A stretch of DNA of 64,000 nt, taken from assembly GCF_000425165.1 (NCBI RefSeq), contig NZ_KE384319.1:496001-560000 (forward strand), in the 5' to 3' direction. Of this stretch, positions 24,734-34,622 are shown piece by piece (the first letter of the stretch is position 1; each line of letters begins with the position of its first letter). The stretch comes from Photobacterium halotolerans DSM 18316. GTDB taxonomy: Bacteria > Pseudomonadota > Gammaproteobacteria > Enterobacterales > Vibrionaceae. The translations under genes were made by a program, and so were the position numbers. The notes under the pieces are model-generated. The model had not been told where the DNA came from, did no database searches, and saw only the letters and a program-made list of their open reading frames with translations.

Positions 24734-25168
24734 TCAGCCCAGCCCGATACCTTTCGCCATCAGCACCGCCAGCAAGGGAATCGCAAGCAGCAGTAATAAC
24801 TCCAGACGGATAAGAATAACAATGACAGGCGGTACCGGAATGGTTTCACGGGTTGTGCGTCTGTGCCGGTAAAAGAAAACGGTCGGAAACACCGATAAGG
24901 CGGCGACTATCAGAAACAAGGTCACTTTGGCATGAAAGACCGGATTCGCAGTATAAAAAGCGGCAGGTTTGCCCACCAGAAACCACATTGCCAGCCCGGC
25001 CAAAAGCACAACAACGGCTGAAATGCCATAGAGAGCATCCAGCCTTGCCAGACGGTGCATTTCCTCGGCTGTCAGACGGCGCTTGATCAGCATATGCTCG
25101 ACCACCAGCACGGAGAAGAGTGCAAAAATGCCGATAAAGTGGAAATAGCGAATCACGATTTCGAACAT
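24734..25168 (-). CDS. DUF2214-type membrane protein
   Basis: The 144-residue inner-membrane protein has four predicted helices: YFHFIGIFALFSVLVVEHML, GISAVVVLLAGLAMWFLV, KVTLFLIVAALSVFPTVFF and a C-terminal IRLELLLLLAIPLLAVLMA. The YxHF...EH and LDxLYG spacing fits DUF2214. Histidines near the first helix recall haem or quinone proteins, but function is unknown. An AAGGA site lies six bases before the ATG. Neighbours give no clear functional link. Confidence 0.7.
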   Translation of the reverse strand: MFEIVIRYFHFIGIFALFSVLVVEHMLIKRRLTAEEMHRLARLDALYGISAVVVLLAGLAMWFLVGKPAAFYTANPVFHAKVTLFLIVAALSVFPTVFFYRHRRTTRETIPVPPVIVILIRLELLLLLAIPLLAVLMAKGIGLG

Positions 25169-25212
25169 ACTGGGTCCTTATTGTGGCAAAGTGCGAAAAG
25201 TAAGCTGTGCAT

Positions 25213-26148
25213 TTATGTGGTTAAAAAGTCAGCGATTTTCTGATAAGTAGCGCCACACTGGCCCGGCACTAACGATTCAAGATTAAGGTACGCGTGGATC
25301 ATGTCATCAAGATGAAAATGTTCGGTATCAACGCCCAGCGCAGACAGTTGCTGCACATAAGCCACGCCTTCATCCCGTAACGGGCAAAATTCAGCTGTGA
25401 TCATCAGCGTTCGGGGCATGCGGCCACTCTTAGCCATAAACAAAGGGGAAGCGGCCTGCCTGTCCTCGCCATGCTGAAAATACTGATCAAAATACCACTG
25501 CATTTTATCCTGCTGGAGAAACAGCCCTTTGCCGTTTGCGGCGACCGAAGGCTGGCTCATGGTGTAATCCAGACTGGGATAAATCAGCACCTGATTGTCT
25601 ATGCTAACGTCGGGATGATCCTGATAGTCAGCACTCAGAGTGGCCGCCATCGCGCCGCCCCCTGAATCGCCGATCAGTGTCAGTGTCGGTAAATACGCTA
25701 ACTTCTGCTGCTCAAGCAAAGGCCAGATTTGCTCAATCACAATGCTGGCATCCGATAATCCGTTGGGATAGGGCCACTCAGGTGCCAAACGGTAATCAAC
25801 CGACACCACAATGTGTTGCGTGGTTTTGGATAGCTTGCGGCAGATAGGATCGTACACAGCCACACTGCCTGCCATGTGGCCGCCGCCGTGCAAAAAAACA
25901 ATGACAGGCAACGGCCTGTCAGGTGCGGGATGATAAATACGGACAGGAACAGCCTGTGTGTGCTCAGCGACGCAGGTGTCGAGCACTCTGGCGATGTGGG
26001 GCGAGTCAGTCACACAAGTCGCCGTCAGGTTCGACAGCCCGTCCCGTATGGCTTCAACAGTGGCAACATAGCCAGATTGCATCAGTTGCGTTAGCCCCTG
26101 ATGGTAGGCATCCAGCCAGATTTTCAATCCATTATCCAGTTTTACCAT
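25213..26148 (-). CDS. Alpha/beta hydrolase, hormone-sensitive lipase family
   Basis: This 311-residue cytoplasmic esterase-like protein has the oxyanion motif FLHGGGHMAGS (about residue 85), the nucleophile elbow GDSGGGAMA (Ser about 160), PLRDEG with the acidic residue and DDMIHAYLN with the catalytic histidine. The set places it in bacterial HSL (family IV) carboxylesterases. The substrate is unknown, probably short-chain esters. It has no signal peptide and no obvious operon partner. Confidence 0.88.
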   Translation of the reverse strand: MVKLDNGLKIWLDAYHQGLTQLMQSGYVATVEAIRDGLSNLTATCVTDSPHIARVLDTCVAEHTQAVPVRIYHPAPDRPLPVIVFLHGGGHMAGSVAVYDPICRKLSKTTQHIVVSVDYRLAPEWPYPNGLSDASIVIEQIWPLLEQQKLAYLPTLTLIGDSGGGAMAATLSADYQDHPDVSIDNQVLIYPSLDYTMSQPSVAANGKGLFLQQDKMQWYFDQYFQHGEDRQAASPLFMAKSGRMPRTLMITAEFCPLRDEGVAYVQQLSALGVDTEHFHLDDMIHAYLNLESLVPGQCGATYQKIADFLTT

Positions 26149-26193
26149 GACTTAGCGACTGACTCCTTGTCGTTCAGATTGAGCTGCGGTTGA

Positions 26194-27291
26194 TTAACTT
26201 AAGGTATCCAGATACACAGGTTCTGCGTTGCAAAATGCATATCTTGCGTTGCCATTCGCTTTGGCCTGACAAAGTGCCTGGCCGGCTCTGGCTACCATGG
26301 CATCGATCATCTGCGCGGGTTTGACAAACTGCGACAGTGCGTTTTCAGCAACCGGCCGGGTTTGCAGATGGCAGATACCGATGCTGGCGGTCAGTTTTTC
26401 ATCGACCAGTGCAAGATTATCCAGCCCGCTCATTAAGCGGTCGCACACCACCTCAATACCCGCTCTGTCTGTATCGACCAGCCAAATAACAAATTCCTCA
26501 CCGCCATACCTGGCCACAACATCATAGCTTCTCAGGTTAGCAGTGATCACTTTTGCAAATTCAACCAGCACTTTGTCACCCAGCAAGTGGCCGTAGGTAT
26601 CGTTCAATCCCTTAAAAGAATCAATATCAATTAACAGTAACGCGGCTTCCTGCTGCTTGCTGCGGCGAAAATGATCGACATACCGTGATAATTTGTCGAT
26701 AAAAGCATGCCGGTTCATCAGCTGGGTCAGCGGATCAATCGAAGCCATTTCCTTCAGTTTTACATTCAGTTCCCGTAATTGGTTTTCCTGCATTCGCCGT
26801 ACCAGCTCGACCTCTATCCAGCTCGCCATCAGTTGCAGAGAATCGATATCGATGGCTTTGAATGCGCGGGGATAAGGAGCAGGGCTGGAAAAATTCAGCG
26901 TCCCCCAGGTCACTCCGCCCACATGAATAGGAATAGCAATATAGGATTCAAGCCCAAAGTGCCGGTAGGCTGGATGGCTACCCAATATATCGCTGTTACC
27001 GACGTGCTCAATAGCAACAACACCGTTTGATTCGCAAGTAACAGCGCAGTACGTCATACCAAATTCAAATGCATTGCCAGGCATAAGAGGCATGTATTCC
27101 GGGCAAATACAATGACGTATGGTGTAAGTATCACCTTCCACCTGCGCCAGAATACCGATGTCCAGGTTGAATCGCTCCAGTCCCAGCTGAATGAGCGCAT
27201 GCATCTGGAAATCAAAGCCTTTATCGTACGACTGCGTAATTTCATGTAAGCGGCGAATCACGTTTTCGCTTTCAGAATATTCAGTGTGCAT
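26194..27291 (-). CDS. GAF-GGDEF diguanylate cyclase
   Basis: The 365-residue cytoplasmic protein has a GAF sensor (about residues 15-165; FGLESYIAIPIHVGGVTWGTLNF) and a GGDEF domain (about 185-345). The active-site motif is GGEEF, and RSYD lies five residues before it, the inhibitory I-site, so it should make c-di-GMP with product feedback. I chose ATG 27291 with AAGGG upstream over a start 33 bases earlier. It is one of three c-di-GMP genes between 26 and 36 kb. Confidence 0.9.
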   Translation of the reverse strand: MHTEYSESENVIRRLHEITQSYDKGFDFQMHALIQLGLERFNLDIGILAQVEGDTYTIRHCICPEYMPLMPGNAFEFGMTYCAVTCESNGVVAIEHVGNSDILGSHPAYRHFGLESYIAIPIHVGGVTWGTLNFSSPAPYPRAFKAIDIDSLQLMASWIEVELVRRMQENQLRELNVKLKEMASIDPLTQLMNRHAFIDKLSRYVDHFRRSKQQEAALLLIDIDSFKGLNDTYGHLLGDKVLVEFAKVITANLRSYDVVARYGGEEFVIWLVDTDRAGIEVVCDRLMSGLDNLALVDEKLTASIGICHLQTRPVAENALSQFVKPAQMIDAMVARAGQALCQAKANGNARYAFCNAEPVYLDTLS

Positions 27292-27702
27292 ACATTCCCT
27301 TGTTCTGTTCGCTGCATCAGACACAGTGGCTATGGCTCATAACTGGTGACTGATGACTGATAACTAAAGACCAAACCGCACTCAGTCAGAAGATCATATT
27401 GTCTGTATAGAAACAGGCGGCCTGCATAAAGACAGATAAGCAATTAATCACACATCAAACATTAATACACCAACGCTGAGCATTTTCTATCAGCCGCATC
27501 AGGGTTCATTGTCACTGATATCGTCAAGAATAGCCTTTGCTGACCATTCTGCATGAAGATGTATCGATTTTTAGACCCAGGACATGGAATCCACAAGCCT
27601 ATGAATACGCTGCCTATACTGAGGAAATAAGGGAGTATAGACACAACAGGCAGGAGGCATTCGTTATTTAATATACAGCCCTTAGATATGGAGTATTCGA
27701 CA
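27292..27702. other. Intergenic region between cyclase gene and secreted-protein gene
   Basis: About 410 bases hold the divergent promoters of the leftward cyclase and the rightward secreted-protein gene. I see AT-rich stretches near 27430 and 27600 but no operator-like palindrome, RNA structure or credible gene. Confidence 0.5.
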
Positions 27703-28386
27703 ATGCATCGCACAGTCTCTTTTATGCTGTCAGGGTCATCCTTACTGCTCTCCTCTCTGATGTTAGTGGCGTCCGGCGCTTATGCCGCCGATGCTTCATT
27801 TTCAGCCGGCAAAAAGCTGGCACTGCTCAGCACCCAGCAACCCATCTACTCGCCACAGGTGAGCATCGAAAAGCGCACAGGGCGCATCACCAGAGAAGAA
27901 TTAAAAAATGGTGTGATGGACAGCCGCCACTATGTTGACATCGACGACTATCTGGCCAGACAGAACAAAAGCAATGCTGCTGTCCCCCCGGATCGTCATT
28001 ATGTGGTTAACAGTATTCGGGTTACCCGGCCTTACGGCAGCTGGTATGCTGGCTACGGACAATACCGAACGAATCAGGAAGCCATTAACTGGCTCGGGTT
28101 CACCGCCATTCACTTCGAACTGCTAAACCAGCTCGATGAACACCAGCAACGGCGTCATGAACAGGCACAGATAACGGCCACTACATCGCCGGTCGGCCGT
28201 GCCGTACAATGGCAGGATGGCACCGCTTCTGGCTCGGTAAAAGCAATGCGGGAAGGCACAACCACCAGTGGCCGCTATTGCAGAGAGTTTCAGCAAATGG
28301 TCACAGTGAACGAGACAACAGAAACCGCTGTCGGCACCGCCTGCAAACTGCCGGACGGTACATGGGAAGTGGTCTCTACCGGCTAG
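27703..28386 (+). CDS. Exported protein with surface-antigen-like C-terminus
   Basis: The 227-residue protein has a signal peptide (SSLLLSSLMLVASGAYAADA), a middle region of unknown fold and a C-terminal block RYCREFQQMVTVNETTETAVGTACKLPDGTWEVV. That block matches the 17-kDa surface antigen/outer-membrane YCREY..Q..GTAC..PDG.W domain. The two conserved cysteines could form a disulfide. GGAG lies nine bases before ATG 27703; an ATG 15 bases earlier overlaps that site. The middle RITREELKNGVMDSRHYVDIDDYL segment suggests RcnB-like periplasmic proteins. Function unknown. Confidence 0.72.
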   Translation: MHRTVSFMLSGSSLLLSSLMLVASGAYAADASFSAGKKLALLSTQQPIYSPQVSIEKRTGRITREELKNGVMDSRHYVDIDDYLARQNKSNAAVPPDRHYVVNSIRVTRPYGSWYAGYGQYRTNQEAINWLGFTAIHFELLNQLDEHQQRRHEQAQITATTSPVGRAVQWQDGTASGSVKAMREGTTTSGRYCREFQQMVTVNETTETAVGTACKLPDGTWEVVSTG

Positions 28387-28443
28387 CTTAGTGCCATTTT
28401 TAATGCGGCTCCGGTGCTGAGCCCGGATAAACGGCCGATACCG

Positions 28444-28905
28444 CTACTCCAGCATCAGAGCCGCATAATAGGCCAGACAAGCCAGAATACTCATGGCAGA
28501 TCTGACCGCGTGTAACCTCCCCCAATGCTCCAGCAGCATGTACGTTGAACTGGACTGTTTTTTCAGTGCCGGTGACTGAAGCCGTTTATTCAGCGGCATG
28601 ATCATCAGATACGTAAAAGGGATCACCGCAGCTATCAGTGCTCCGCCCAACAGCCACAACATTGAACTGCCCAGAGCCGCTGCGGTCACCGCAGACAATG
28701 CCGAGCATAAAGCAAGGCTGAGCTGCATTCTGGCGGCACGGCGATAGCTGGGACTGAATTCAGTCGCCGCCAGTTCCGCACCGCACTCCAGTCTGGCGGG
28801 GTGCTCGACAAGACTGATATAGCAAGCCGCGCCGCAAAACAGACTGGCACTGAATGCCGCCAGTACGCCAAAGAGTTCCGCGCCGGTCACCGCCAAAGAC
28901 ATCAT
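28444..28905 (-). CDS. DUF1772 membrane protein
   Basis: The 153-residue protein has four predicted helices and the DUF1772 signature YISLVEHPAR after the first helix, plus a late LLEHWGRLHAVRSAMS block. Some relatives are anthrone-oxygenase-like, others uncharacterised. It starts eight bases after the gcd stop on the same strand, so the two are probably one transcript, suggesting a link with quinoprotein electron transfer. No strong ribosome site is visible, consistent with coupling. Confidence 0.75.
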   Translation of the reverse strand: MMSLAVTGAELFGVLAAFSASLFCGAACYISLVEHPARLECGAELAATEFSPSYRRAARMQLSLALCSALSAVTAAALGSSMLWLLGGALIAAVIPFTYLMIMPLNKRLQSPALKKQSSSTYMLLEHWGRLHAVRSAMSILACLAYYAALMLE

Positions 28906-28913
28906 GGCTTGCG

Positions 28914-31253
28914 CTATTTTTTCAGCTTAAAGGCAACAATATAGTCCCCAAGCGTTGTACCGATTGAACCATGTCCTCCGGCCACAATCACCACCATCTG
29001 CTCGCCCTGACTATTGAGGTAAGTCATAGGTGTTGCTTGTCCACCTGCGGGCAGGCGGGCTTTCCAGATTTCTTCACCGTCGCTGAGATCATATGCACGC
29101 AGATAGTTATCGACAGCAGCAGCCATAAAGACAACGCCGCCTTTGGTAATGATCGGCCCGCCTATGCCGGGAACGCCCATTTCGATGGGCAGTGGCAAGG
29201 GGGTCAGATCACGGATTGTCCCGTTTCTGTGCTTGTAGACGACTTTACCCTGACTCAGATCAGCACCGGCCACATAGCCCCAGGGAGGTTGCTGACAAGG
29301 TACACCCAGCGGCGACAGGAAAGGTTTAAGACTCACGGCGTAGTCGGCGCCTTCGTTGGCATTCACACCGTGTTCACCCACGTTGACCTCACCCAGCGAT
29401 GCACTGCTGTCTTTCTTAATTAAGGTGGAAGTAAAAGCCAGATAGAGCGGCATACCAAACATTACCTGCCGCTCCGGATCCACGGCTATTCCTCCCCAGT
29501 TAAAGACACCAAAATTACCGGGAAAGACGATGGTTCCCTGCTCTGATGGCGGGGTATAGCGGCCTTCATAGCGCAACTGGCGAAACTGAATACGGCAGTA
29601 GAGCTGATCAATCAGCGTTGCGCCCCACATGTCTTTCTCTTCCAGCAGCGGCGGATTAAAGTTCAGAGCCGACTCAGGCTGGGTCGGAGAGGCAAAGTCA
29701 CCATCAATCGTTCCCTGAGGTGCTGCCACTTCGGTAATCGGATGGATGGGCTCGCCGGTCTGCCGGTTCAGTACATAGACATCGCCCTGTTTTGTCGGAA
29801 CAACCAGTCCGGGCACCAGACCGCTGTCGGTCTGAATATCTAACAGACTGGGTTGGGCGGGGGTATCCATATCCCACAGATCATGATGCACAAACTGCTG
29901 TACCCAGGCGGGCTGACCATTATCCAGGCGCAATGCCACAACTGAAGAGGCGTACTTCTCTTCCTCTGGGGTGCGGTACATACCCAGCTGATCCGGAGTG
30001 CGGTTGCCCATAGGGATATAAATCAAGCCCAGCGCTTCGTCCGCACTGGCGACAGACCAACTGTTCGGCGAACTGGTCGCATACAGTTTGTCTTTGGCAA
30101 TCGGCTGGGTATCGGTTGGATTGGCCGAATCCCAGTTCCACTTCAACGCCCCGGTTTTAACATCGTAGGCACGGATAACCCCGGATGGTGAGTTGATGTC
30201 ATAGTTATCATTGACTGAACCGGCCACAACCACGACCCCTTTTGCCACCACAGGCGGAGACGTGGAATAGTAATAGCCGGATTTGGGGAAAGGCATATTG
30301 TGCAGTAAGTCCAGCACCCCGTCCTCAGCAAAGTTTTTACAGCGTGCGCCGGTGGCCGGGTCCAGCGCTATCAGCCTGGCATTTGAGGTTGGTAAAAAGA
30401 TCTGCGCATCGCAGTCAATACTGGCTAATGTTTCCGCTGCACCGGAGCCGGGCTGCGAAATCATGGCCGGTTCACCCGCCTGAGGCGCGAGATAAGACAC
30501 CCCGCGACAGGTTTGGTGCTGGCGCTGATTGTCCTCACCGACTTTCGCGTTATACACCCAACGCTGCTGGCCGCTGTCGGCATCCAGAGCCACCAGCCAA
30601 TTGTGAGGGGTACACAAATACAAGGTATTGCCGATTTTCAGCGGCGTGGCCTCATAAGTAAACTCGCCGATATCCCCTTTTCTTTTCACATCACCGGTTT
30701 GGTACTGCCAGGCTTGCTCTAACTGACCCACATTCTGCGGGGTGATAGCCTCCAGCGGCGAGTAACGCTGTCCCAGATTGCTGCGGCCGTAGCTGTACCA
30801 ATCCCCTTCAGGTACCTGCCCCAGTTTCGGTGTCTGGACAATAGTGGAGGCGTTGAGCTGGCCTTCCAGCTTGTGCGTATCGTTAAACATACTGCCCAGC
30901 GTCACCAGTGCGACTAACCACCAGTACGCGGTCAGACGGCTGATTCTGGTACGCCCCATCAGACGGAAAGAAAACAGCAGCGGTATGCCCAATACCAGCA
31001 GTAATCCCATCCGGCTGGCCAGTGGCCACCAGTCATAACCTGACTCCCACAATGACCAGATCAGCGATGCCAGCAAAAACAAACCGTACAGGATCTGTGC
31101 ATTTCCGCGCTTGGTTCTGACTTTGGCAGCAACCAGCAAAAACACCACGCCTGCAATAGCAAAGTACCAGCTGCCGCCCAGAGAGATCAGCCACAGGCCA
31201 CCCCCAAACAGCACCAGCCCGATAAGGAGATACAGAAATGCGATGAATCCCAT
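28914..31253 (-). CDS. gcd: Membrane PQQ-dependent dehydrogenase, glucose/quinate type
   Basis: This inner-membrane quinoprotein oxidises sugars or polyols in the periplasm and reduces ubiquinone. The 779 residues comprise five N-terminal helices (about 1-130), with WESGYDWWPLASRMG between helices, and an eight-bladed PQQ propeller (about 150-775). Family motifs include DWYSYGRSNLGQRYSPL, CTPHNWLVALDADSGQQRW, TCRGVSYL, VAGSVNDNYDINSPSGVIRAYD and VFPGNFGVFNWGG. Gcd and QuiA (quinate) are hard to separate by eye; I favour glucose type on length. No pqq synthesis genes are in the window. Confidence 0.85.
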   Translation of the reverse strand: MGFIAFLYLLIGLVLFGGGLWLISLGGSWYFAIAGVVFLLVAAKVRTKRGNAQILYGLFLLASLIWSLWESGYDWWPLASRMGLLLVLGIPLLFSFRLMGRTRISRLTAYWWLVALVTLGSMFNDTHKLEGQLNASTIVQTPKLGQVPEGDWYSYGRSNLGQRYSPLEAITPQNVGQLEQAWQYQTGDVKRKGDIGEFTYEATPLKIGNTLYLCTPHNWLVALDADSGQQRWVYNAKVGEDNQRQHQTCRGVSYLAPQAGEPAMISQPGSGAAETLASIDCDAQIFLPTSNARLIALDPATGARCKNFAEDGVLDLLHNMPFPKSGYYYSTSPPVVAKGVVVVAGSVNDNYDINSPSGVIRAYDVKTGALKWNWDSANPTDTQPIAKDKLYATSSPNSWSVASADEALGLIYIPMGNRTPDQLGMYRTPEEEKYASSVVALRLDNGQPAWVQQFVHHDLWDMDTPAQPSLLDIQTDSGLVPGLVVPTKQGDVYVLNRQTGEPIHPITEVAAPQGTIDGDFASPTQPESALNFNPPLLEEKDMWGATLIDQLYCRIQFRQLRYEGRYTPPSEQGTIVFPGNFGVFNWGGIAVDPERQVMFGMPLYLAFTSTLIKKDSSASLGEVNVGEHGVNANEGADYAVSLKPFLSPLGVPCQQPPWGYVAGADLSQGKVVYKHRNGTIRDLTPLPLPIEMGVPGIGGPIITKGGVVFMAAAVDNYLRAYDLSDGEEIWKARLPAGGQATPMTYLNSQGEQMVVIVAGGHGSIGTTLGDYIVAFKLKK

Positions 31254-31435
31254 GTGCCTCTTCCTTCTTAGTGTTATTCGGCAAATTCAGACGGTGAGCA
31301 AAACGGGTCACTGACACGCTGACCGTACCTAAAAAAGCGTAGACTATGTGGAAAAGAAGTACTGAAATTCAATCAGATGTGACCAAGAAAATAGCGGTCA
31401 ATACTGTCATGCAAAAGCGGTAGCATTCCCGGCCA

Positions 31436-32017
31436 TCACTCTTTATTGAGCTGCAGCCACTCTTGTTGCGTAATTCGGTACAGGCAATGCTCCGCCAGTG
31501 CGTGATCACGCGGCAATTTAGGATGCATAAAATTTTGCTGGCAATCAGACATGCCCAGCTTTTGCATCACGCGTCGGGAAGGCTGGTTGGCTAACGTGGT
31601 AAACGCATAGACAGCAGGAGCCTGTAACTGCTCAAAAGCATATTTCAAGGCACATTCTGCCGCTTCGGGTGCAAACCCTTTTCCCCAGTGATCAGCAGCC
31701 AGTCGCCAGCCAATCTCAATAAACGGAGTGTTTGGTATATCGAGATCCTGGTAATGTAAACCGACAAAGCCAATAAACTGGCCGGTGTCCTTGCGCTCTG
31801 CTGCCCAAAATCCCCAGCCATTATCCTCAATCAATGCAGTCGCTTTCTGTGCAAGCTGGGCACTTTCGGCTTCACTCAGGGTCGCAGGAAAATACCGCAT
31901 TACCTGCGGGTCAGCACACATGGCGGCAAGCGGCACGCTATCACCCTCTTCCCATTGCCGCAGGATGAGCCTTTGAGTCTGCAACTGACAAATGTCTCTC
32001 TTTAATTTTTCAATCAT
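31436..32017 (-). CDS. GNAT acetyltransferase, RimJ/RimL-like
   Basis: The 193-residue protein fits Acetyltransf_3: it begins LQTQRLILRQWEEGD and has FIGFVGLHYQD, FIEIGWRLAADHWGKGFAPEA (acetyl-CoA loop) and ANQPSRRVMQKLGM. Relatives acetylate ribosomal protein N-termini or small molecules. The substrate is unknown. A second GNAT gene lies 41 bases upstream on the same strand, probably in one operon. Confidence 0.85.
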   Translation of the reverse strand: MIEKLKRDICQLQTQRLILRQWEEGDSVPLAAMCADPQVMRYFPATLSEAESAQLAQKATALIEDNGWGFWAAERKDTGQFIGFVGLHYQDLDIPNTPFIEIGWRLAADHWGKGFAPEAAECALKYAFEQLQAPAVYAFTTLANQPSRRVMQKLGMSDCQQNFMHPKLPRDHALAEHCLYRITQQEWLQLNKE

Positions 32018-32058
32018 CGGGCACCTACCTGTGTTGTGTGGCGATCACAGCCATGTGA

Positions 32059-32577
32059 TCACTTCAGTGAATTCGCGTTCAGCAATTTAGCCATATAAAT
32101 TTCATCAATATACTTACCATCCACCCGCATGGCGTCTCGCTTGATCCCTTCTTCGTCAAACCCGGCCGCCTTGTACAGATGACGAGCGGGGGCATTGTGC
32201 GCCATCACCGTCAGCTCCATCCGGTGAAAAGCATGATGACATGCCCACGTTTCTAAAGATGCCATCAGTTGCCGGCCGACACCCTTACCCTGAGCGCTTT
32301 TTCGAATGCCAATGGCGCAGTAAAGAGAGTGCCTGATGCGGTTCATTTTACCGCCCACGCCGACGATAAAGCCGATCACTTCACCAGCCTCGTTTTCAGC
32401 AACGAACATCGTTTGCTGACTTGAATCCACGAATTCCGACAACTGCTTTCTTTGCTGCTCTATTGTCAGTTGGCGCTCCCCGGGTTCAAACAGCATGAAA
32501 GCCGTCTCTGTATCCAGTAAATGAAACAGTGCCACTAGTCCTTCAGCATCATGCAGCGCAACCTTTCTGATTAGCAT
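32059..32577 (-). CDS. GNAT acetyltransferase
   Basis: The 172-residue protein shows the GNAT core: VIGFIVGVGGKMNRIRHSLYCAIGIRKSAQGKGVGRQLMASLETWA, with the QGKGVG pyrophosphate loop, and HNAPARHLYKAAGFDEEGIKRDAM at the C-terminus. It resembles YhhY/PhnO-like small-molecule or amino-acid N-acetyltransferases; the substrate is not predictable. AGGGG precedes the ATG. It is the first gene of a two-GNAT unit. Confidence 0.85.
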   Translation of the reverse strand: MLIRKVALHDAEGLVALFHLLDTETAFMLFEPGERQLTIEQQRKQLSEFVDSSQQTMFVAENEAGEVIGFIVGVGGKMNRIRHSLYCAIGIRKSAQGKGVGRQLMASLETWACHHAFHRMELTVMAHNAPARHLYKAAGFDEEGIKRDAMRVDGKYIDEIYMAKLLNANSLK

Positions 32578-32957
32578 GCTTACCCCTGTAATCTATCTTT
32601 CGACTGCCCTACTTCAACTGCCTTACTTCAGCCGTTTTTCATCAGCCTGCTATCTTACTACCGCTCTCATTAAACACCAATGCACAGAGCCTGGTTGCAT
32701 TTAAAATATTCAATATCGCAATACACTCTTTCAATACATGACCTGTTTCAGTTAATGCCATGATCTTTAAGAATTTACTCGTCAATCGATAAGTAATGAG
32801 AATCAAACTTTGTGCAGAAGATTAAATTTTTGTCATTTCGACCTGCTTATTTTTTATCCTGAATTAGACTTGTGAGAGCTCGGTCAAAAATCAAACGAAA
32901 CGTTACATTCATTTTCTCTAAAACAGTGGTATGGATTGCAGTTCTCAGGGAGGAGCA
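32578..32957. other. AT-rich divergent promoter region
   Basis: About 380 AT-rich bases separate the leftward GNAT operon and the rightward periplasmic-sensor cyclase. I see multiple TATAAT-like and TTTAAA blocks but no strong inverted repeat and no credible gene. Confidence 0.5.
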
Positions 32958-34409
32958 ATGAGAAATCAGTTTCTCAAGCTTTTTGTATTATTGGCTGGAT
33001 TTGCACCGGTAATCGCGAGTGCTTCCCATCAGGATCCATTGATACAACCCTCTGCAGATCATGAATCCTGGCCGACTTCTTCACGGAAAGTGTATTACTG
33101 TTTTAATCCTGCCTGGCGTCCGTATGATTACCAAGAGCAAGAGCAGCACAGAGGCATTTTTGCTGATTATCTGCATCTTATTGAGCGTTATCTGGATGTC
33201 ACTTTCCATCCCTATTTCACGAGCAGTTGGAGTGAGGCCTTAACGGCCCTTCAACTCGGCCACTGCGATTTCATTCCGGCTATCAGCCGAACCCCGGAAC
33301 GGGAAAAGTACCTGTCGTTTACCTCGCCCTATTACATGATTCACAATGTACTGGTCGCCAAACCCGATAAACCTATGCTGACATCTTTAGATGAATTAGC
33401 CGGAGAAGCTATTGCCGGGCCGAAGCACACCGCCGTTATGACCAGATTGCAGGAGACTCACCCGGACATTCAGCAAGTCTATGCTGCTACCCCTTTGCAA
33501 GCCATGCAGTTATTAAATACCGACAAAGTATACGCCTTTGTTGCACCTTTAGATTCCCTGATAGAGGAACTGCAAGAAGAAGTATTTCGTAAAAAGATCA
33601 TTGCCAAACTCGACTTCTCTTTACCTGTTGCTGTAGGAGTCAGGCTGGATAGGCCAGAGTTGCTCACCCTGATGAATCTGGCTGTGCAATCTATTACCCC
33701 TGAAGAACATCGTGAGATTTCCAGAAAATGGACGCAGTTCACCCTGATAGAGAGTCATGATTTCACGGATATTTATCGCTGGTCTGCCGTTGCACTGATG
33801 GTTATTCTGGTGCTTGGCTTCTGGATAGCCCGATTACGCGGCGAGCTAAAAAAACGCAACCAGACTGAAGCACGACTGAGGCACATGGCCAACCATGATG
33901 CGCTGACCAATCTGCCCACCCTTCGCTACGCCCAGGAAAAAATTGACAGCGCCATTCTGCGTTGCCAGCGCAACAATACCAATATGGCTTTAATGTTTGT
34001 CGATCTGGACGGATTTAAAGACGTGAATGACACTTTCGGTCATGATGCCGGAGACAAACTGCTGAAAGCCGTATCAATCAGGTTGGTGAACTCACTGAGA
34101 GAAACCGATACTGTGGCCAGAATCGGTGGCGATGAGTTTATACTGATACTGGAAAATATCGCGACGACAGATACAGCCACAATGCTGGCAGACAAAATAC
34201 TCGCCATGTTCAGCCGTCCTTTTATGCTGGCAGGCAACCCGCTCCATCTCAGCGTCAGCATAGGCGTGTCAATGTATCCTTCGCACGGTTCGACGCGCGA
34301 GGCACTATTGAAACACGCGGACCAGGCCATGTACTGCGCGAAGAAAAACGGCAAAAATCAGTGCCAGTTAGCATTAGCGCAACAACCGGTTTCCGCGGAA
34401 AAAATCTGA
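32958..34409 (+). CDS. Periplasmic-solute-binding GGDEF protein
   Basis: The 483-residue membrane protein has a signal peptide, a periplasmic SBP_bac_3 domain (about residues 40-260; WSEALTALQLGHCDFIPAISRTPEREKYLSFTSPYY), one transmembrane helix near 270-290 (LMVILVLGFWIARLRG) and a GGDEF domain (about 310-475). The active site is GGDEF with RETD five residues before it (I-site). It should make c-di-GMP in response to a small ligand, perhaps an amino acid. GGAGG lies just ahead of ATG 32958, which I prefer to an ATG 27 bases earlier. Confidence 0.9.
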   Translation: MRNQFLKLFVLLAGFAPVIASASHQDPLIQPSADHESWPTSSRKVYYCFNPAWRPYDYQEQEQHRGIFADYLHLIERYLDVTFHPYFTSSWSEALTALQLGHCDFIPAISRTPEREKYLSFTSPYYMIHNVLVAKPDKPMLTSLDELAGEAIAGPKHTAVMTRLQETHPDIQQVYAATPLQAMQLLNTDKVYAFVAPLDSLIEELQEEVFRKKIIAKLDFSLPVAVGVRLDRPELLTLMNLAVQSITPEEHREISRKWTQFTLIESHDFTDIYRWSAVALMVILVLGFWIARLRGELKKRNQTEARLRHMANHDALTNLPTLRYAQEKIDSAILRCQRNNTNMALMFVDLDGFKDVNDTFGHDAGDKLLKAVSIRLVNSLRETDTVARIGGDEFILILENIATTDTATMLADKILAMFSRPFMLAGNPLHLSVSIGVSMYPSHGSTREALLKHADQAMYCAKKNGKNQCQLALAQQPVSAEKI

Positions 34410-34457
34410 CCATACTTTGCATCTTCCGCAAGGCTCACAGTAGAAACACCTCATTTA

Positions 34458-34471
34458 TTGATGTAAATCAA
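34458..34471. promoter_or_regulatory. Perfect FNR box TTGATGTAAATCAA
   Basis: The sequence matches the FNR consensus TTGAT-N4-ATCAA in every defined position. It lies 152 bases before the EAL gene start and 49 bases after the GGDEF gene stop, in a position to control the EAL promoter in response to oxygen. Confidence 0.6.
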
Positions 34472-34622
34472 TGAACCAACAGAATGTAAATGTGATGTGT
34501 GTTTAAAAGATAATCATAATGCTATAAAATTCGCGCCGCCGTATTAATGAAACTCATAATAAGTGCGACAAACATAACAATCACAGAGTGACCACCTTTA
34601 CTTTTCCTTTATTAGTATTCAC

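Noticed and set aside
27462..27713. 83-codon leftward frame in the promoter region before the secreted-protein gene
   Set aside because: No ribosome site, overlaps the start of a better-supported gene, and shows no recognisable sequence.
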